A stretch of DNA of 39,015 bases. Source: Stramenopiles sp. TOSAG23-2 (lineage: Eukaryota; Sar). The notes under the pieces are model-generated. The model was given only the letters and a program-made list of their open reading frames with translations, had not been told where the DNA came from and did not search any database. The stretch spans positions 1-39,015 of the forward strand of contig LT649314.1 of NCBI GenBank assembly GCA_900128395.1. Reading direction: 5' to 3'. Every line of letters starts with the position of its first letter. Position 1 is the stretch's first letter. Positions 1 through 8,226 of this stretch are shown one piece after another. The position numbers and the translations under genes were made by a program.

Positions 1-406
1 CCTGCACACGCCTTCGGCGTGTCTCCTTTCCCCTTCTTCATATATGGTGCAGCCCCTGAGAGGAGGTTAGCGATTTCTAATGACGAAAATTAATAATGTG
101 GTATTAATTAAGCGGTCGACGAGGTATTTAGTATACAGGTTCGAAATGTCATTAGGGGGGAGGAGTAGCTGAGTATATAAAATATAACCAATTACTATAC
201 CTATTTTACTGGAAAAAAAAAAAAAAAAACTTTTAGGGCGGCACCACCACACAGGGGAGGTATATTTATTGTTTTGTGATGAATAATGGAAATGCACAAA
301 TATACTATTATAATACAAATATCCTTTGTATAGTAATAGGAGGTTCAATATAAATTATATATAATCTAGAGATATGAGAAGTTAAAAATCATAAATAGTA
401 TACTGT
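1..406. other. Intergenic start of window, no gene recognised
   Basis: I see no convincing gene here. Positions 6-22 form a perfect 7-bp stem (ACACGCC / GGCGTGT) with a TTC loop, in a locally GC-richer patch. A pure A run of about 18 lies near 213-230. The longest reading frame is on the minus strand, phenylalanine-rich and without recognisable motifs, so I treat it as chance. An upstream gene may end before the window. Confidence 0.5.
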
Positions 407-710
407 GTATAATTACGATGGAAGACGAACCACCATTGCGAATGTTTAAAAATTGGTTGGTAGCTACGACTAGTAAAAAAGCAACATCCTATTTTAAAAG
501 AAATGGTAATAATGACAATAATGATAATAATAATAATAATAATAATTTCAAATATTTAGTATAATTACGATGGAAGACGAACCACCATTGCGAATGTTTA
601 AAAATTGGTTGGTAGCTACGACTAGTAAAAAAGCAACATCCTATTTTAAAAGAAATGGTAATAATGACAATAATGATAATAATAATAATAATAATAATTT
701 CAAATATTTA
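407..710. repeat. Perfect tandem duplication, 2 x 152 bp, over the BRCT gene start
   Basis: Positions 407-558 and 559-710 are identical by eye and directly adjacent. The unit includes the ATG and the first 47 or so codons of the BRCT gene. Translation from the first ATG (418) reads the same N-terminus and then meets a stop at the junction. Only the second copy (ATG at 570) runs into the rest of the gene. Either an unmerged assembly overlap or a very recent duplication would give this. Confidence 0.9.
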
Positions 711-1133
711 GCTCATTTGGTAAAGATATGTGGCGCAACGCACAGTAAAATTGTACATAAACGAGTTAAAATGGTAATATCTACAGATGATGCATTTAAA
801 TATAAAACCCAATCTATTCGTAAAGCGATCAAATATAAAATACCGATTATACATGTCAATTTCTTAAAAGAATGTTATGAAAATAAAAAAATTGTACAGC
901 TTGATAAATATATTTTAAAAGATAACGATAATGAGATGTCTACATATTTTGATGAAATAATTGTAAAACAGAAAGCAGCATTAGAAAAACAACCAAAGAA
1001 ATCTAGAACCTTTGAGCCGAAAGACAGTAAGGATTTAACGGAAAAAGATAGAAAGAAAAAGAAAAAAAAGGATAAAAAAGAGAAGAAGAAGAAGAAGAAG
1101 AAGAAGAAGAAAAAGAAAGATACTGCTGAATAA
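570..1133 (+). CDS. BRCT-domain protein with a lysine-rich tail
   Basis: 187 residues. Residues about 5-110 fit one BRCT fold: a first strand with LVATTSKKA, an asparagine-rich loop (about 30-43), then LAHLVKICGATHSK, MVISTDD, and the typical final element IPIIHVNFLKECYENKK. BRCT domains bind phosphopeptides or partner proteins in DNA repair and checkpoint complexes, so a nuclear role is likely but the specific protein is not identifiable. The last 50 residues are almost pure Lys/Glu, a probable nuclear localisation and nucleic-acid contact tail, coded by GAA/AAG repeats. The start is set at the second of two duplicated ATGs (418 and 570), because only this one is open to the end. Confidence 0.72.
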   Translation: MEDEPPLRMFKNWLVATTSKKATSYFKRNGNNDNNDNNNNNNNFKYLAHLVKICGATHSKIVHKRVKMVISTDDAFKYKTQSIRKAIKYKIPIIHVNFLKECYENKKIVQLDKYILKDNDNEMSTYFDEIIVKQKAALEKQPKKSRTFEPKDSKDLTEKDRKKKKKKDKKEKKKKKKKKKKKKDTAE

Positions 1134-1423
1134 AAAATTAAAATATTTTGATATCGATAGATAAATGATATCAAATAATATACGAGTATTATTTATAAAT
1201 ATTATAGAAGTGTAATACGAGAAGAGTATTTTATAATAATTTTTTACCACGAAGTGTAAAAATATATATATAATGCTGAATAAAAAATTAAAATATTTTG
1301 ATATCGATAGATAAATGATATCAAATAATATACGAGTATTATTTATAAATATTATAGAAGTGTAATACGAGAAGAGTATTTTATAATAATTTTTTACCAC
1401 GAAGTGTAAAAATATATATATAA
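1124..1423. repeat. Perfect tandem duplication, 2 x 150 bp, downstream of the BRCT gene
   Basis: Positions 1124-1273 and 1274-1423 are identical by eye and adjacent. The unit starts in the last codons of the BRCT gene and covers its AT-rich 3' flank, so the duplicated part contains the stop and does not alter the protein. Apart from this repeat I see nothing in 1134-1462. Confidence 0.88.
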
Positions 1424-1539
1424 ATATTACGAATATGTTATTTTTTTAACACACACCCTCTTTTAATTTTCAGCCGAACTGCCTGTCGATCCTGAGGAAC
1501 TTCCTGTTGCTGAAGATGTGCTCGTCATCAATGTAACGC

Positions 1540-1871
1540 TTGTTATGGTTGTTGTTACAAGCTTTGATTTTGAAGGTTTGGTTGTTGCAGTAGCTAATAT
1601 TGCTACGGTTGTATTACCAATACTAGTAGATATATTTTCAACCGAAGCCGTGCTATTATTCTCATTAGATGATGAGAAAATTTTTTTAATGAGGTTTGGT
1701 TCGAATTGTTATGGTTGTTGTTACAAGCTTTGATTTTGAAGGTTTGGTTGTTGCAGTAGCTAATATTGCTACGGTTGTATTACCAATACTAGTAGATATA
1801 TTTTCAACCGAAGCCGTGCTATTATTCTCATTAGATGATGAGAAAATTTTTTTAATGAGGTTTGGTTCGAA
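1540..1871. repeat. Perfect tandem duplication, 2 x 166 bp, in the PAN-protein gene
   Basis: Positions 1540-1705 and 1706-1871 are identical by eye and adjacent. The length is not a multiple of three. On the minus strand the reading frame therefore shifts at the junction and stops at 1686. If one copy is removed, the frame runs on through a Ser/Thr-rich tail to a TAA at 1463-1465. Confidence 0.9.
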
Positions 1872-2618
1872 TTTAAATATTTCATTTTCTTTTACGTGCG
1901 CTTTATCCCATGATATGCTTGATCGAATTGCAAGATATGCAATGACATTTCCATTATCTGGTTTATCCACTAGATTTTGCGCTGAATTTTTCATCCAGCA
2001 CCGATCATTACCTGTAAATACAACAGCTTGGCAATCTAAAGTCGATTCACTACAATAATTACAGCAATCCTCTATTGAGCTACCAAGTTTACTTCCTATA
2101 TCTGATTGAGAAATATCATGGTGCAATATAATGGTAAATCCAAGTTCTTTGCATTTTTGAAACTTTTGTTGACTTGTTAATATAACCTTTTCTGATTGAA
2201 CAATATTTGTTGTTTGATCGGATTTAATTACAGTAGATGTTGTATCTGCTGTAGCAATTGTTGTTGTTGTTGTTGTTGTTGTTGTTACTGTTGATGATGA
2301 CGATGAGGATAACAATGGTAGAGATGAATTCGCTGTCACACTTCTTGTAGTGTTAGATATCAAACTTGTGGAAATTACAGTAGATGTTGTATCTGCTGTA
2401 GCAATTGTTGTTGTTGTTGTTGTTGTTGTTGTTACTGTTGATGATGACGATGAGGATAACAATGGTAGAGATGAATTCGCTGTCACACTTCTTGTAGTGT
2501 TAGATATCAAACTTGTGGAAGCTGATGTAACAGTTTCTGTTGGATACTTGAACGATGCTGTTGTAACTTTCAATGGGGATGGTGTTGTAATTTTTAATGT
2601 GCTTCTGGTGACTTTCAA
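1686..2618 (-). CDS. Thr/Ser-rich protein with a PAN/Apple-like domain, broken at both ends
   Basis: The centre of the product holds a cysteine-rich unit (CKELGF...CCNYCSESTLDCQAVVF...CWMKNS) with the spacing of PAN/Apple domains, which bind protein or carbohydrate in extracellular proteins. It is flanked by long Thr/Ser tracts suited to O-glycosylation, so a wall or surface protein is likely. No ATG lies in frame upstream of the domain. The frame opens at about 2648, and the first residue used here is a TTG at 2618. An ATG at 2691 opens the adjacent frame with a Lys-rich start, and a one-base difference in the A-rich stretch would join the two. The 3' end is altered by the 166-bp duplication, and a 49-residue segment is doubled in frame by another. 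No signal peptide is visible, so an upstream exon is possible. Confidence 0.55.
   Translation of the reverse strand: MKVTRSTLKITTPSPLKVTTASFKYPTETVTSASTSLISNTTRSVTANSSLPLLSSSSSSTVTTTTTTTTTIATADTTSTVISTSLISNTTRSVTANSSLPLLSSSSSSTVTTTTTTTTTIATADTTSTVIKSDQTTNIVQSEKVILTSQQKFQKCKELGFTIILHHDISQSDIGSKLGSSIEDCCNYCSESTLDCQAVVFTGNDRCWMKNSAQNLVDKPDNGNVIAYLAIRSSISWDKAHVKENEIFKFEPNLIKKIFSSSNENNSTASVENISTSIGNTTVAILATATTKPSKSKLVTTTITIRTKPH
2226..2519. repeat. Perfect tandem duplication, 2 x 147 bp, in frame
   Basis: Positions 2226-2372 and 2373-2519 are identical by eye. At 49 codons the duplication keeps the frame of the minus-strand PAN-protein gene and doubles a Ser/Thr segment that includes a (GTT)n-coded polythreonine run. 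Confidence 0.88.
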
Positions 2619-2651
2619 TGATCCCTTTATTTTTCTTTTCTTTCCGTTTCA

Positions 2652-3020
2652 TTGACAACGTCTTGTTTTTTTTCACATTTCTCGGCTTCATTTTATAACA
2701 GTAATAGCGTGACAATATATATGTATATATATATATATAAATATAATATAATACCGTTGTATTTGTGATATTGAATGTATTGAGTCTAATAATCTGTTCT
2801 ATTATATATATAAATATAAATATAAATATATATATTTATGTGTATGAAATGTGTGCATCATTATTCTAATTATGGTGCATAGCCCATTGGAAAATGTGTT
2901 CAACATATAAATACCTTAAACAAAAACCTACTTTTTAAGGATACGATGATACATAGATATAGCATATAAATAAGAAGTAAGTCCTTATATCTTTAATAGG
3001 TTAAGGTTTTCCATCGATAT
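2652..3020. other. AT-rich divergent intergenic region
   Basis: This separates the minus-strand PAN gene from the plus-strand genes. It contains TA and TATAAA microsatellite-like tracts (about 2715-2850). I see no coding frame beyond the possible N-terminal stretch of the PAN protein at 2620-2691, which is described with that gene. Confidence 0.5.
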
Positions 3021-3182
3021 ATGTACTTCGACACTACTCTTTCTTCCTCCGAGAAAGAGTCTGACGTAGATCTAGACGACTACGGTGGTACTTCATTCGA
3101 CATCTGGAATCCGACATCAACACACACGGACGTTATTAAAAAAATCCAGGCAGGTATTCAAAACACAAACAAAAAAAAATAA
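3021..3182 (+). CDS. Possible 53-residue protein with C-ending codons
   Basis: The open frame from ATG 3021 to TAA 3180-3182 encodes MYFDTTLSSSEKESDVDLDD..., then GGTSFDIWNPTSTHTDVIKK and a Lys tail. Its codons favour C at the third position (TTC, TAC, GAC, ATC, TCC), whereas neighbouring genes nearly always use TTT, TAT and GAT. That contrast, more than the length, is why I list it. I recognise no family. It could be a real highly expressed small acidic protein, a remnant exon of foreign origin, or a GC-richer promoter patch that happens to be open. It lies 114 bp before the TORTIFOLIA1-like ATG and contains the motif AGACGACTA on its plus strand. Confidence 0.35.
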   Translation: MYFDTTLSSSEKESDVDLDDYGGTSFDIWNPTSTHTDVIKKIQAGIQNTNKKK

Positions 3183-3295
3183 TATAAATATTTATTACGT
3201 GGAAAATAGAAAAGTAGATAGAGAAAGTAAAATATATTAATATATAATATATATATATATATATAAAGAAAAAAGAAATATAAAAAATAATACAG

Positions 3296-5349
3296 ATGGA
3301 TGATGATGAAATATCAAAATGGGAACCAGATGCAATATCTGCACCATCTAAGCGAATGCAAAATACAATTTTAAATCCAGAGGAGGAGATGAATGTTGTG
3401 TCGAATAATAATACGAATTCAAAAAAGAAAGTTCTTGTAACCGTTTCTGTTCCTATTAAAATACAACGGTTATGGCTTGCTGAACTTAGTCGTTTAGATG
3501 ATTCACATACTATCAAGTCAGCTTTACAAGCTTTAAAACGTTTATCCTCTCCAGATAAAATGCCTGTGGAAAGAATTGCATCTTTTGTAGCTTTATTTGC
3601 AGCAAACCATGATCATAAAGTACATCGACCGTTTACCCGTCGTGCATGTGTACAAGTTTTTACAAATTTATGTACAGATAGAACATCGGAACTTGAACGA
3701 TATGTCGGTCGTATTGCAAATTCCATATGTGGCTATTGCGGAGATGATGATCCTGGTGTACGGAGGTCTTGCGCTGTAGGATTTGAAGCTCTTGTTACTG
3801 AAGTTATTTCTACTTTAAATGGTACAAATCAATCTCAAGCATTAGATTCGGCAATAGTACCTATAAAGGAATTATTAAAAACAAGCCATAATCCACGTGT
3901 ACAAGATGGTGGTGCTATGTGCCTTGCACATGTATTAGATGCATGTGAAGGTATGGTAAACTCTGAAAAATTAGCTGCGAAATTAATTCCTACCCTTTTA
4001 AAGCGTCTTCGACGTACCAAACCGATGGCAAAAGCATCTATGTTGAATGCTATTTCTGCTTGTGTTTGCCGTTCTAGTGATTTATTTGCACGTTATGCAG
4101 TCGATATCGTCACAGCGTTGTTAAATGATATACGAAATGCAACAGAAAGTACAGGTGGTTGGCAAGGCAAAAAGTGCGCTGTAGATATTTTAACGCAAAT
4201 TGGTGAAGCTGTACCGCTTTCATTGCATTTAATTGAAGATGTACGTGATGCATTGGAAAATCTTCGTTTCGATAAAGTACCTGCCGTTCGAGATTGTGTA
4301 AAAGATTCATTAGCAGTATATGATAATGCATCAAGAATTGCATCGCAAAAAGAGAAAGATAAGAAAACAAAACTTAGAAAACCAGGTGAAGATGATGGCA
4401 GTAGTAGCAAAAATGAGTCTACAAAAGAGCAAGAAGAAGAATCATATATGCCAAGGAAAGAAACCATTAATAGTAATAATAAGCAGCAAACGATGAAAAA
4501 TAGTCGTAATAAATATAATAAAAGTACAGTAATTGAAAAGCGTATGGTGGGTGAAAGGAGGAAAAAAATACCAGATGATACATTTGAAGGTAAAATGGAT
4601 AATAATGGTAGTGGTGGTGATCAATCAGTACCAAATGATGACGATAAAAGTAAGAAGCAAAAAGGGAATGACCCAGCAATGAATGCAATAAAACAATTTT
4701 CATTACAAAATAGACAGTTACGGCGTGATTTTGATTATTTCAGAGAAGAAACACAAAATCATTTAACAAGCATACAACGTCAAGTAAATTCGATGGAAAC
4801 TATGTTAAGAAAACTTACTGCAACTTACGGCGTGATTTTGATTATTTCAGAGAAGAAACACAAAATCATTTAACAAGCATACAACGTCAAGTAAATTCGA
4901 TGGAAACTATGTTAAGAAAACTTACTGCAACTGTGGAAGGTATCAACGCACATGGAATGAATCCTCATACAACTGTGCAAAAAACTATTTATAGAACTTA
5001 CAATAATAAAAATCAAAGTAATAATAGTATGAGGAGTAGACCTGGAAGGACAGAGGAAGTTTTTGAAGAAGCATTAAGTAATTACGAAGAAAATGAATTT
5101 GTTCGATTTGCTGGTAAATTTGGTGTGAAATCATTAAGTAAATTATCGCTTGCAACACAAAAAAAAACTTTATTACGCATGTTGGAAGCGATGGAAAATA
5201 AGAAATTTATAGGCCAATACATTCCATGGTTTGAACAAACGGTCAATTTAAACATTCATCATAAAGTTTTTGTTGGTCCAGGTGTGTATCATCGTGTTGT
5301 TGCATTGTTATCTAAGTTACATGAGACAAAGTTACTTAAAAGTTTTTAA
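3296..5349 (+). CDS. TORTIFOLIA1/SPIRAL2-like microtubule-associated protein, interrupted by a duplication
   Basis: From ATG 3296 the frame encodes a HEAT-repeat array at about residues 55-350 (DSHTIKSALQALKRLSS, DPGVRRSCAVGFEALV, VRDCVKDSLAVYDNA), a polar Lys/Asn-rich linker, and a coiled coil (QNRQLRRDFDYFREETQNHL). A 107-bp duplication at 4718-4931 then shifts the frame and stops translation at 4873. The second copy continues in the right frame to 5349, with a C-terminal domain (VFEEALSNYEENEFVRFAGK ... IPWFEQTV) that resembles the TOR1-like C-terminal domain. With one copy removed the gene would be 648 codons long with an unbroken frame. Family members bind microtubules and regulate minus-end dynamics and severing in plants. 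The architecture supports the family; the cellular role here is inference. Confidence 0.68.
4718..4931. repeat. Perfect tandem duplication, 2 x 107 bp, frameshifting the TOR1-like gene
   Basis: Positions 4718-4824 and 4825-4931 are identical by eye and adjacent. They cover the coiled-coil codons and METMLRKLTAT. 107 is not a multiple of three, so the second copy throws the reading frame off. Removing one copy restores a continuous frame. Confidence 0.9.
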
Positions 5350-5529
5350 ATTTTAGATTTGAGAATAATCATCTGGTGCATCTGTATAATCTGTTTAATA
5401 TCTGTACCTGTAGTTGTTGCATTGTTATCTAAGTTACATGAGACAAAGTTACTTAAAAGTTTTTAAATTTTAGATTTGAGAATAATCATCTGGTGCATCT
5501 GTATAATCTGTTTAATATCTGTACCTGTA
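5296..5529. repeat. Perfect tandem duplication, 2 x 117 bp, at the 3' end of the TOR1-like gene
   Basis: Positions 5296-5412 and 5413-5529 are identical by eye. The first copy includes the last 17 codons and stop of the TOR1-like gene; the second repeats that end as non-coding sequence. Confidence 0.9.
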
Positions 5530-5949
5530 CTACCTGGCCCTAGGCTGGCTGGGCTGGCCGGGCTGGTATGATTGAAATAATTTCAATAAAAAAATAATAG
5601 ACAGCGTTATAAATAGCAAGCTAATATACCACCAGTAATATTAATATAAATAGGTATAAATATTTTGTACCTGGTATTGTTAAGTGCAAAAATAATAGTA
5701 CCTGGTAGTATCAAAAAACCTGATATTGTTTAAGTGCAAAAATAATAGTAGTATCAAAAAACCACAAGCAACACAACAGGTAGTAAAAAATATATAAATA
5801 TATACCAAGTAATATTCTTAATTGTAAGAATAATACAATATATTATCATAGAGTATACAATATGAAAAATGCAATCACATAAACATCGTTGTCTCATATA
5901 TAAATATCTACACAGACCCAAACACACACACACACACAAATTTTAAATC
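5530..5949. other. Intergenic region with a CTGG-rich island and CCTGG repeats
   Basis: A GC-rich island of about 40 bp (5530-5567) made of CTGG/GGGCTGG units interrupts AT-rich DNA. It starts TACCTGG and ends CTGGTA. Two copies of TACCTGGTA follow at 5668-5676 and 5699-5707. An imperfect direct repeat of about 45 bp (5671-5720 and 5720-5763) differs mainly by a 7-bp CCTGGTA insertion in the first copy. A (CA)n microsatellite at about 5920-5938 lies just before the OTU gene ATG. Confidence 0.6.
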
Positions 5950-8079
5950 ATGGATGAACTCTTAAGCGAGCGATGGGAATGGTATTATGAAAATAGGTTA
6001 AAGCATCCATCAGAAGCACAAGAAGAGAATATACGTAAACTTGATTTTCTTTTAGTTATTAAAAAAAATGGAATAATGTCTATCATAGAGATTGCTATCA
6101 AAGTACTTGAACAAGCTAAAATATATTCCAAAGATGGACATGTTATCTTGTCCTATGTATTTGCTACACGTGCAGAAAAAATGATGGATAAAATGAAAAT
6201 TGTCGCTCCAAGTATAATGAACAATGCTAGGAATAAAAAATTGTATCTAGATGTCGTGGAAATGTGTCAAACATTTAAAGAAAAGGCGAAAGAAAATATT
6301 ATGGAAACTTTAAGAGATGATATTAAAGAGGAACAGGAAGAAATGAAAAAAGCAGAGGCAAACGTTAGGAACATAGAACAAAAAATTGGTTTGGATGGTT
6401 TAATGGGTGATGGTGCCAAAGGAAACAGCAATGATGATTTTGACGATGACGATTTTGATGATGATTTATATGACGATTTAGAGGTTAGTTTTAAAAACAA
6501 GGAAGAAAATGTTGAAGTTTTTGATTTTATTAATGATGGTAGTAACAAAACTAATCAGGAGGCAAATAATAATAAAAACAAGGAAATGGAACAAGATGAC
6601 AATATAAGCCCTGATTATGAAAATGTTAATGCCGAAGCCGTCGTAGTTGCAACTGATGATGATGCATCCAATAATTATAGTAATGTAATTGCTATTGAAC
6701 CAGGTGCAATAGTATTAAATGATAACAACAACGATGTGTTAATTATTGAAGATACAAATGTTTTAGAAATTAACCCTGACGCACCACCAGATGCTATAGT
6801 TCATGGTGAATTTGATAATAATACCAACATAAATAGCAACGTCAATATTAATAACAGCGATGGGGTTATCGTAGCAACATCTTTAAACAATAACACGAAC
6901 AACCAACCACCACCACCTTTATATGTTGGTTCCGTAATTCCTACGATGCAAGAAAATAATAATAATAATAATAATGCGATGATAAAAGAAGAAAGATTTG
7001 ATACATCTGCATTTTCTAATTTATATGGTAATAATACAAATACAAATAATAACAGTCCATTAGTAAAACCAATAATCGTAAAAAAACTTAGTAATAAAAA
7101 GAAAAATATCACGACAGCAACATTTGTACCACCCCCTTCGTCTACTACTAATACGGTTAGTAATGATAACAAAAATAACAACAATGGTAGAAAAAAACAA
7201 GATAAATTTGTCGTGAAACCAATACAAGTTATTGAAAAAATTAAATGGCGTGTTGGGGATAAAGTTGATATTGAGGATGTATTTATGTCAAAACAAGGTG
7301 CAGGCGTTGTACGTAAATGGAGAAAAGGTCGAGTAATTTCTATAAAAGATAATAGGCGCGTCAAAGTACGATATATTGAACCACCATTTAATAAACCAAA
7401 ATGGGATGAAAATATTGATATGAGTTTTGAAAAACAAAAATGTCGTATAGCTGATCCAGGGACATATACAAAAACATTAGATTTGCAATGGATGAGTAAA
7501 TCAGAGCGTTTTAAAGTTGGTATGCGTAATAATGGATATTCAATATATCAAATGCGGGGAGATGGTAATTGCTTATTTCGAAGTGTGGCACATCAAATAT
7601 GGAATGATGCAGAACGTCATGGTAAATTAAGATGGGCTGTTTGTGAGCATATGTTGCGTAATCGTGGACAATTTGCGGAAGTCTTAGGAGCGTTAATGCC
7701 TGGTCCTAATGGTTTTGAAAGGTATGTGGAGCGTATGCGTTATCCATGTCAAGGTGGAAGAGGCGAATGGGGTGGTGATCCTGAAATACGAGTGATGGAA
7801 GAATTATTAGATCGGCCGATTGAAGTATGGGATGTAGAACATGGACCGGAGGCACCAAGTAATATACATTTAGAAGGCTCATTACCAGATTATGTTTTAA
7901 ATGAAGTTGCACCAATACGGATAAGTTATCATGGGAAAAATCATTACAATTCTGTAATTTATGATAAACATATTCATAAATATCCATATGGATTACCAAG
8001 GACGACTTTAATACGTGATTTTCGAAAAAAATTAGAAAGAGAGGAGAGAGATGCAAGGTTGAAAAATGGATTTAAATAA
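5950..8079 (+). CDS. OTU-family cysteine protease (deubiquitinase) with a tudor-like domain
   Basis: 709 residues. The OTU domain lies at about 525-680. It has the catalytic-site motif MRGDGNCLFRSVAHQIW (D538, C541), the RWAVCEHMLRNR helix, the GEWGGDPEIRVMEELLDRPI segment and the C-terminal HYNSV histidine (H665). OTU enzymes remove ubiquitin or related modifiers from proteins in the cytosol or nucleus. Before it, residues about 430-500 (WRVGDKVDIEDV...VVRKWRKGRVISI...VRYIEPP) look like a small SH3/tudor-type barrel that could bind modified proteins. The N-terminal 145 residues are helical (FATRAEKMMDKM...), followed by an acidic patch and a long Asn-rich linker (about 180-400) typical of this genome. 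Substrates cannot be inferred. The ATG at 5950 opens the whole frame with no competitor. Confidence 0.85.
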   Translation: MDELLSERWEWYYENRLKHPSEAQEENIRKLDFLLVIKKNGIMSIIEIAIKVLEQAKIYSKDGHVILSYVFATRAEKMMDKMKIVAPSIMNNARNKKLYLDVVEMCQTFKEKAKENIMETLRDDIKEEQEEMKKAEANVRNIEQKIGLDGLMGDGAKGNSNDDFDDDDFDDDLYDDLEVSFKNKEENVEVFDFINDGSNKTNQEANNNKNKEMEQDDNISPDYENVNAEAVVVATDDDASNNYSNVIAIEPGAIVLNDNNNDVLIIEDTNVLEINPDAPPDAIVHGEFDNNTNINSNVNINNSDGVIVATSLNNNTNNQPPPPLYVGSVIPTMQENNNNNNNAMIKEERFDTSAFSNLYGNNTNTNNNSPLVKPIIVKKLSNKKKNITTATFVPPPSSTTNTVSNDNKNNNNGRKKQDKFVVKPIQVIEKIKWRVGDKVDIEDVFMSKQGAGVVRKWRKGRVISIKDNRRVKVRYIEPPFNKPKWDENIDMSFEKQKCRIADPGTYTKTLDLQWMSKSERFKVGMRNNGYSIYQMRGDGNCLFRSVAHQIWNDAERHGKLRWAVCEHMLRNRGQFAEVLGALMPGPNGFERYVERMRYPCQGGRGEWGGDPEIRVMEELLDRPIEVWDVEHGPEAPSNIHLEGSLPDYVLNEVAPIRISYHGKNHYNSVIYDKHIHKYPYGLPRTTLIRDFRKKLEREERDARLKNGFK

Positions 8080-8226
8080 AAAAAAAGAAATTTTACGAAC
8101 ACACCCACGCAATACCACACACTATCATAAAATCATCGAACTAATTTTTTTTCCACACGCGACGTAGGAAGATATATAAGGAGCTCTTATAATTACCTTT
8201 TTCAGCACACACAAAAACATATTTTT
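8080..8226. other. Short convergent 3' spacer between the OTU and glycerol kinase genes
   Basis: 147 bp separates the two stop codons, which face each other. T-rich and A-rich stretches (ATTTTTTTTCC, ATAAAAAAAAAG) on either side could serve as polyadenylation regions for both genes. I see no other feature. Confidence 0.5.

Noticed and set aside
138-150. GGTTCGAAAT resembling a tRNA B box
   Set aside because: The flanking bases do not form a T-arm stem and no A box or acceptor stem is visible; no tRNA found elsewhere by eye.
875-1400. Minus-strand frames rich in Phe/Ser/Leu opposite the BRCT gene tail
   Set aside because: They are the antisense of the Lys-rich GAA/AAG repeat and of a duplicated AT-rich flank; no motif.
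1518-2058. Plus-strand frames opposite the PAN gene (including a possible TTTTCAG acceptor at 1466-1472)
   Set aside because: The minus strand carries the recognisable PAN domain; the plus frame is Val-rich antisense of Thr/Ser codons.
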